A stretch of 9,115 bases of DNA, taken from the NCBI GenBank assembly GCA_033791145.1, contig JASJHH010000134.1:1-9115 (forward strand), in the 5' to 3' direction. This document shows, one piece after another, positions 6,278 to 9,115 of this stretch. The stretch is from JAALKW01 sp033791145. GTDB taxonomy: Bacteria; Pseudomonadota; Gammaproteobacteria; Legionellales; Legionellaceae. How positions within the stretch are numbered: position 1 is the first letter of the stretch; each line of letters begins with the position of its first letter. The position numbers were made by a program, and so were the translations under genes. Below the pieces are notes generated by a model. That model saw nothing but the letters and a program-made list of their open reading frames with translations, was not told the DNA's origin and searched no databases.

Positions 6278-6847
6278 ATTTTTTAATAGTGCGACTATCT
6301 TGTCGAGGCCAAGTTTATGCATTGTTGCAATATTATTATCTGGAATATTACTGGTGTCACCGTAATACTCAATTGCTTTTTCAATACTGCTTTCTCGTAA
6401 AATATGCAGCATAGGGTAGGGACTACGATTGGTGTAATTAGATACATCTGTTTCCAAAACATCAGAAAAGCAATAATTAGGATGGAATGTAGCCAGCTGG
6501 TAAATGCCTTCATAACCGCTCAATGATAAGAGTTCTTCAGCTAAAGAGACAAAGTCTAAATAATCATCAAAATTTGAAAATAAATAAGGAAAAAGCAATA
6601 AAACGGTTTCTATTTTAGTATCGTTGTCCATACGTACAATGGTTGACATCATCGTTTCAAGGGCTTGTTCTAAGTTGTTTGGCTGAACAATGTCGATAGC
6701 AATTGTTTCTTGATTAACGGTATGCTTTGCAAACGGACATATATTATATTCAATAATAAATGATTGCACCCACGATATTGTTTGTTTTTTAATCTGGTTG
6801 TCTGTTAAGTCTGGCATGAAAAATACCGTTGGCTGCAATAAGAGCAT
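6269..6847 (-). CDS. DUF1415 family protein
   Basis: This is a cytoplasmic protein of the DUF1415 family, common in gammaproteobacteria and of unknown function. Diagnostic motifs are NICPFAK (35-41), FHPNYCF (121-127) and NYTNRSPYPMLHILRE (137-152), in the usual order and spacing. The conserved Cys37 and the His/Cys residues in the second motif might bind a metal or do chemistry, but this is only inference. The start is uncertain: the ATG at 6847 gives 192 residues, while an in-frame ATG at 6817 (MPDLTDNQ) gives 182 and drops a non-conserved MLLLQPTVFF. Neither has a clear Shine-Dalgarno. A weak promoter-like pair (TTGAAC, 17 bases, TAAACT) lies just upstream. The 3' end overlaps the end of the convergent gabT by nine bases, the stop codon lying within gabT's last codons. 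Confidence 0.88.
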   Translation of the reverse strand: MLLLQPTVFFMPDLTDNQIKKQTISWVQSFIIEYNICPFAKHTVNQETIAIDIVQPNNLEQALETMMSTIVRMDNDTKIETVLLLFPYLFSNFDDYLDFVSLAEELLSLSGYEGIYQLATFHPNYCFSDVLETDVSNYTNRSPYPMLHILRESSIEKAIEYYGDTSNIPDNNIATMHKLGLDKIVALLKNLT

Positions 6848-6921
6848 ATATTACTGGATTGAGTTTAATTAGATAGCTTTAATTGTTCAACAGTGATTGC
6901 AAACCGTTCATGGTCTTTTAT

Positions 6922-7116
6922 TTAACGCCGTTTAAATTTGCTAATTAAATAAGGAATAGAGCACCAGCCAATTAAACCTTCAAGAACTAGCACAAGACCA
7001 AGCACCATAAAAAATACTTTACTCATGCCAATCAGTGCTGCAAGAAATAACAAAGCGCCAATGATTACGCGATTAATTCTATCGGTTTTATCAATATTAC
7101 ATTGCTTTGAAAACAT
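6922..7116 (-). CDS. DUF2892 small inner-membrane protein
   Basis: This 64-residue protein has the DUF2892 (YgaP-like membrane domain) pattern: an N-terminal NIDKTDRINR motif (7-16), two hydrophobic segments (about 17-31 and 34-52) forming a hairpin, and the typical GLIGWC-x-x-PY-x-L ending (48-58) before a basic tail (KFKRR). Family members often accompany rhodanese or sulfide-handling genes, but none are adjacent here. Cys6 and Cys52 are the only cysteines, and Cys52 is the conserved one. The start is well supported by GAGG eight bases upstream. It reads in the same direction as DUF1415, 74 bases ahead of it, and the two may be co-transcribed. A perfect palindrome lies just upstream, suggesting repressor control. 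Confidence 0.85.
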   Translation of the reverse strand: MFSKQCNIDKTDRINRVIIGALLFLAALIGMSKVFFMVLGLVLVLEGLIGWCSIPYLISKFKRR

Positions 7117-7142
7117 TTTGTTCGCCTCATCGGATTTTATGT

Positions 7143-7158
7143 TAGAATGTACATTCTA
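7143..7158. promoter_or_regulatory. Perfect 16-bp palindrome, candidate operator of the DUF2892 gene
   Basis: TAGAATGTACATTCTA is a perfect 16-bp palindrome 26 bases upstream of the DUF2892 start codon. On the minus strand it fills the spacer of a possible promoter (TTAAAG, 17 bases, TAACAT), so a bound dimer would block RNA polymerase. Its size and symmetry fit ArsR-, TetR- or MarR-type repressors. No regulator gene is in the window. It also lies about 100 bases upstream of the divergent ABC-F gene and could affect both. Confidence 0.55.
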
Positions 7159-7168
7159 GCACTTTAAG

Positions 7169-7225
7169 TTGAGGTATTCGTCCAGTGAGAAATTAATTTG
7201 TTTTCTACGTGGTCTTTCATAGACC
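7169..7225 (+). promoter_or_regulatory. Possible promoter and leader hairpin of the ABC-F gene
   Basis: TTGAGG (7169-7174), a 17-base spacer and ATTAAT (7192-7197) form a moderate sigma-70-like pair, each box matching 4 of 6. The predicted leader of about 50 bases contains the stem GGTCT-TTCAT-AGACC (7211-7225), followed by a smaller AGG-TTCAT-CCT. There is no leader peptide ORF. Some ABC-F genes are controlled by attenuation in their leaders, but these hairpins are short and the evidence here is thin. Confidence 0.25.
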
Positions 7226-7255
7226 GAGGTTCATCCTATAGAAAAGAGATTAAAC

Positions 7256-8878
7256 ATGACGACGACCCCTCGAATTATATTAAATAATCTATCCTTTCAT
7301 CTTGAAGAAACGCCCGTTTCTTTTGAGCGCATTAATTTATCGTTCGAAGCGAAGAAATACGGTGTTGTTGGTCCTAATGGCGTTGGAAAATCAACTTTTC
7401 TAAAGCTGCTGCTTGGCGACGTAACACCTGATACTGGCTCAATCAATACTTCGGGTCGTATTATAGATCTGCCTCAGCTCTACACCGCCAAAGCAACACA
7501 AGAAACAATCAGTCATGCATTAGGTGTTGATGAAATTTTAAAGGCATCAGCTCGTATTCAATCAGGGCAACTCGAAGAAAACGATTTTGAGCGCATGACA
7601 AATCATTGGGATATAGAAAAACGGATTGAAGATGTCTTAACGCGCTTGAATATATGGCCTGTTGATTTGGATGCGTCTTTTAGTCTTTTAAGTGGTGGGC
7701 AAAAAACAAAGATACTTTTAGCAAAAACATTGATTTTTCCAAGTGATTTTTTAATTTTAGATGAACCAACGAATAATCTTGATAGGGCGTCTCGTCATAT
7801 TCTATATGATTATATTGAAAGCACGGAACAAAGCGTAATTATTGTGAGCCATGATAGAACACTGCTGAATAAATTAGATAGAATCATTGAAATTAATACG
7901 AAAAATATAGAAATTTACGGTGGAAATTATGACTTTTATTACGAACAAAAAATAATTAAACAGCGTGCATTAGAGCAAGCAATACAAACACAGACTGAAA
8001 TATTAAACAAATCTAAAAAAACAATACAGACAAGAATGGAGCGTCATCAACAGAACGAATCTAGGGGACAGAAAGCAAAAGCCAAAGAAATTAAAGGCTG
8101 TGGGAGTTATGACAAAATTTTCTTTAAATCAAAACAAGGACGAAGTGAAAATACAAACCGTCGTATTCGAGGTGAGGCTGTTAGAAAACTCGAGTCAGTG
8201 AATCAGACTTTAGAAGCCGTACGTGAGAAACAAGAAGTCCAAGAAAAAATTAATTTAAGTCTGCTTAAAACGCACGTTCCGAATAGCAAAGTTATTATTG
8301 AAATAGAGGCGCTTGGTTTCAGCTATCATGATTTTGAAAGTGCGCCATTAATTAAAAATTTAAATTTTAAAATTATAGGGCCTGAACGTGTTGCGATTAC
8401 AGGACCTAATGGGTGTGGAAAATCAAGCTTGATACAGCTGATTAAAGGCGATTTGAATCCCAATAAAGGCCTGATTAAGCTGGGTACGACTCGTATTGCT
8501 TATTTAGATCAAAAAATTTGTTTTCTTGAAAGTGATTTGACGTTAGTTGATAATTTTTTAAGGCTTAATAAAGATAGTAAAACGTTCGATGCTTATTCAG
8601 CGCTTGCTGCATTTAAATTTAGAAATAAACAGGCAGAAAAAAAGGTTGCTTGTTTGAGTGGTGGAGAGCGTATGCGAGCGGGCCTTGCTATTACGTTGAT
8701 GTCAACTTGCCCTCCTCAGTTGCTTATACTCGATGAACCTACAAATCACCTGGATTTAGAATCTATAGAAGCGATTGAAGAGGCTTTACTTCAATATCAA
8801 GGTGCTATATTAGCAGTATCACATGATGAAAGTTTTCTTGAAAATATTAAGATTCAGCGAAGCGTTGATTTGAGTTAA
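7256..8878 (+). CDS. ABC-F family ATPase (translation factor type)
   Basis: This 540-residue soluble protein has two ABC ATPase domains and no membrane segments, as in the ABC-F family, whose members act at the ribosomal E-site in translation quality control or antibiotic protection. Domain 1 has Walker A GPNGVGKST (39-47), signature LSGGQ (145-149), Walker B LILDEPTNNLD (166-176) and H-loop His199. Domain 2 has GPNGCGKSS (383-391), LSGGE (467-471), LILDEPTNHLD (490-500) and His523. Both catalytic glutamates are present. The linker (about 230-345) is basic and helical, with QTRMERHQQNESRGQKAKAK followed by KSKQGRSENTNRR, as expected for the P-site tRNA interaction motif. The protein stops soon after the second H-loop, with no C-terminal extension, unlike Uup or YheS. 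I cannot place it in a named subfamily. The Shine-Dalgarno (AAGAG) is modest. Confidence 0.9.
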   Translation: MTTTPRIILNNLSFHLEETPVSFERINLSFEAKKYGVVGPNGVGKSTFLKLLLGDVTPDTGSINTSGRIIDLPQLYTAKATQETISHALGVDEILKASARIQSGQLEENDFERMTNHWDIEKRIEDVLTRLNIWPVDLDASFSLLSGGQKTKILLAKTLIFPSDFLILDEPTNNLDRASRHILYDYIESTEQSVIIVSHDRTLLNKLDRIIEINTKNIEIYGGNYDFYYEQKIIKQRALEQAIQTQTEILNKSKKTIQTRMERHQQNESRGQKAKAKEIKGCGSYDKIFFKSKQGRSENTNRRIRGEAVRKLESVNQTLEAVREKQEVQEKINLSLLKTHVPNSKVIIEIEALGFSYHDFESAPLIKNLNFKIIGPERVAITGPNGCGKSSLIQLIKGDLNPNKGLIKLGTTRIAYLDQKICFLESDLTLVDNFLRLNKDSKTFDAYSALAAFKFRNKQAEKKVACLSGGERMRAGLAITLMSTCPPQLLILDEPTNHLDLESIEAIEEALLQYQGAILAVSHDESFLENIKIQRSVDLS

Positions 8879-9062
8879 TAGCGCTGAGATTATAAAATAC
8901 CGAGTAAACCAGTCAAAGCCATATTGATTATGAAGTCGAAAAAATGCCAATCAAGCTTGATACAAATGTATGGTATTGATATTCATTTATCAAGAAAACC
9001 CCCCTGTGTCAGGATAGTTGTCGGATCTTCTAAAAATAAAATCAGGGGGCTGGAGAACGGTA
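8879..9062. other. Intergenic region with inverted repeats
   Basis: This gap has no convincing gene. It contains a perfect 12-bp palindrome, ATCAAGCTTGAT (8950-8961), an overlapping stem CTTGATA (8956-8962) with TATCAAG (8988-8994), and a C-run/G-run pair, CCCCCTG (9000-9006) with CAGGGGG (9043-9049). The first stem could help end the ABC-F transcript, but no U-tract follows. The second pair may be a leader structure or a mobile-element end ahead of the CDS starting at 9063. Confidence 0.4.
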
Positions 9063-9115
9063 ATGGCATTATCATCAACAATAAAAGAATCAGTTATATT
9101 AAAAGCCTTGAATCG
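9063..9115 (+). CDS. N-terminal fragment of an unidentified protein
   Basis: ATG at 9063 opens a frame reading MALSSTIKESVILKALN before the window ends. A clear GGAG Shine-Dalgarno lies seven bases upstream (9052-9055), which favours this frame over a longer overlapping open frame from 8930 that lacks one. The 17 residues are too few to name a family. A C-run/G-run inverted repeat just upstream leaves open that this is the first gene of an insertion element. Confidence 0.45.
   Translation, partial: MALSSTIKESVILKALN

Noticed and set aside
6295..6513. 72-residue minus-strand open frame inside the DUF1415 gene
   Set aside because: It is an alternative frame of a gene whose conserved motifs lie in the other frame on the same strand.
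4974..8913. 11-mer agtaaaccagt shared by 4974-4984 and 8903-8913
   Set aside because: It is too short, with no shared flanking sequence; chance is a sufficient explanation.
8930..9115. Open frame beginning MKSKKCQSSLIQ and running off the window
   Set aside because: It stays open for 62 codons but has no Shine-Dalgarno, no recognisable motif, and conflicts with the better-supported start at 9063. It cannot be excluded without downstream sequence.

Overview
The window looks like a low-GC gammaproteobacterial chromosome, possibly from the Legionellales (Legionella/Coxiella/Aquicella type). This is inferred from AT-rich codon use, a DUF1415 gene, a YlqF/RbgA-type GTPase, and many intergenic G-rich GGGGTC...GACCCC repeats of the REP type. 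No rRNA, tRNA, CRISPR array or complete insertion sequence is visible.

Layout. 1-93 is the tail of an unrecognised plus-strand gene. 128-230 is a large REP-like inverted repeat, followed by a convergent minus-strand gene for a small secreted cysteine-containing protein with an internal tandem duplication (236-700). Next comes a minus-strand ribosome-assembly GTPase, YlqF/RbgA (873-1802), with the same 13-base repeat on each side. 1991-3484 (+) encodes a polytopic membrane protein resembling GT-C glycosyltransferases; its last codons and stop lie in a GC-rich repeat hairpin. A second REP-like sequence separates it from a convergent AAA+ ATPase/DUF4143 gene (3557-4798, -), whose promoter sits inside a perfect 17-bp inverted repeat. 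A repeat-rich intergenic block (4877-4995) then leads into a GabT-type aminotransferase (4997-6277, +). This gene meets a DUF1415 gene (6269-6847, -) tail to tail with overlapping ends. Upstream of DUF1415 is a small DUF2892 membrane protein (6922-7116, -) with a perfect 16-bp palindrome in front of it. Divergent from that is an ABC-F ATPase (7256-8878, +). The last 240 bases hold no complete gene; a new plus-strand CDS probably begins at 9063 and leaves the window.

The genes do not form one pathway. They are mostly single-gene units, convergent or divergent, with housekeeping functions (ribosome assembly, translation-linked ABC-F, amine metabolism) beside accessory ones (AAA+/DUF4143, GT-C-like protein, secreted repeat protein). 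The most distinctive content is intergenic: one family of REP-like sequences recurs in nearly every intergenic gap of the left half, and two candidate operators sit over single-gene promoters. I see no convincing evidence for a new multi-gene defence or biosynthetic system.
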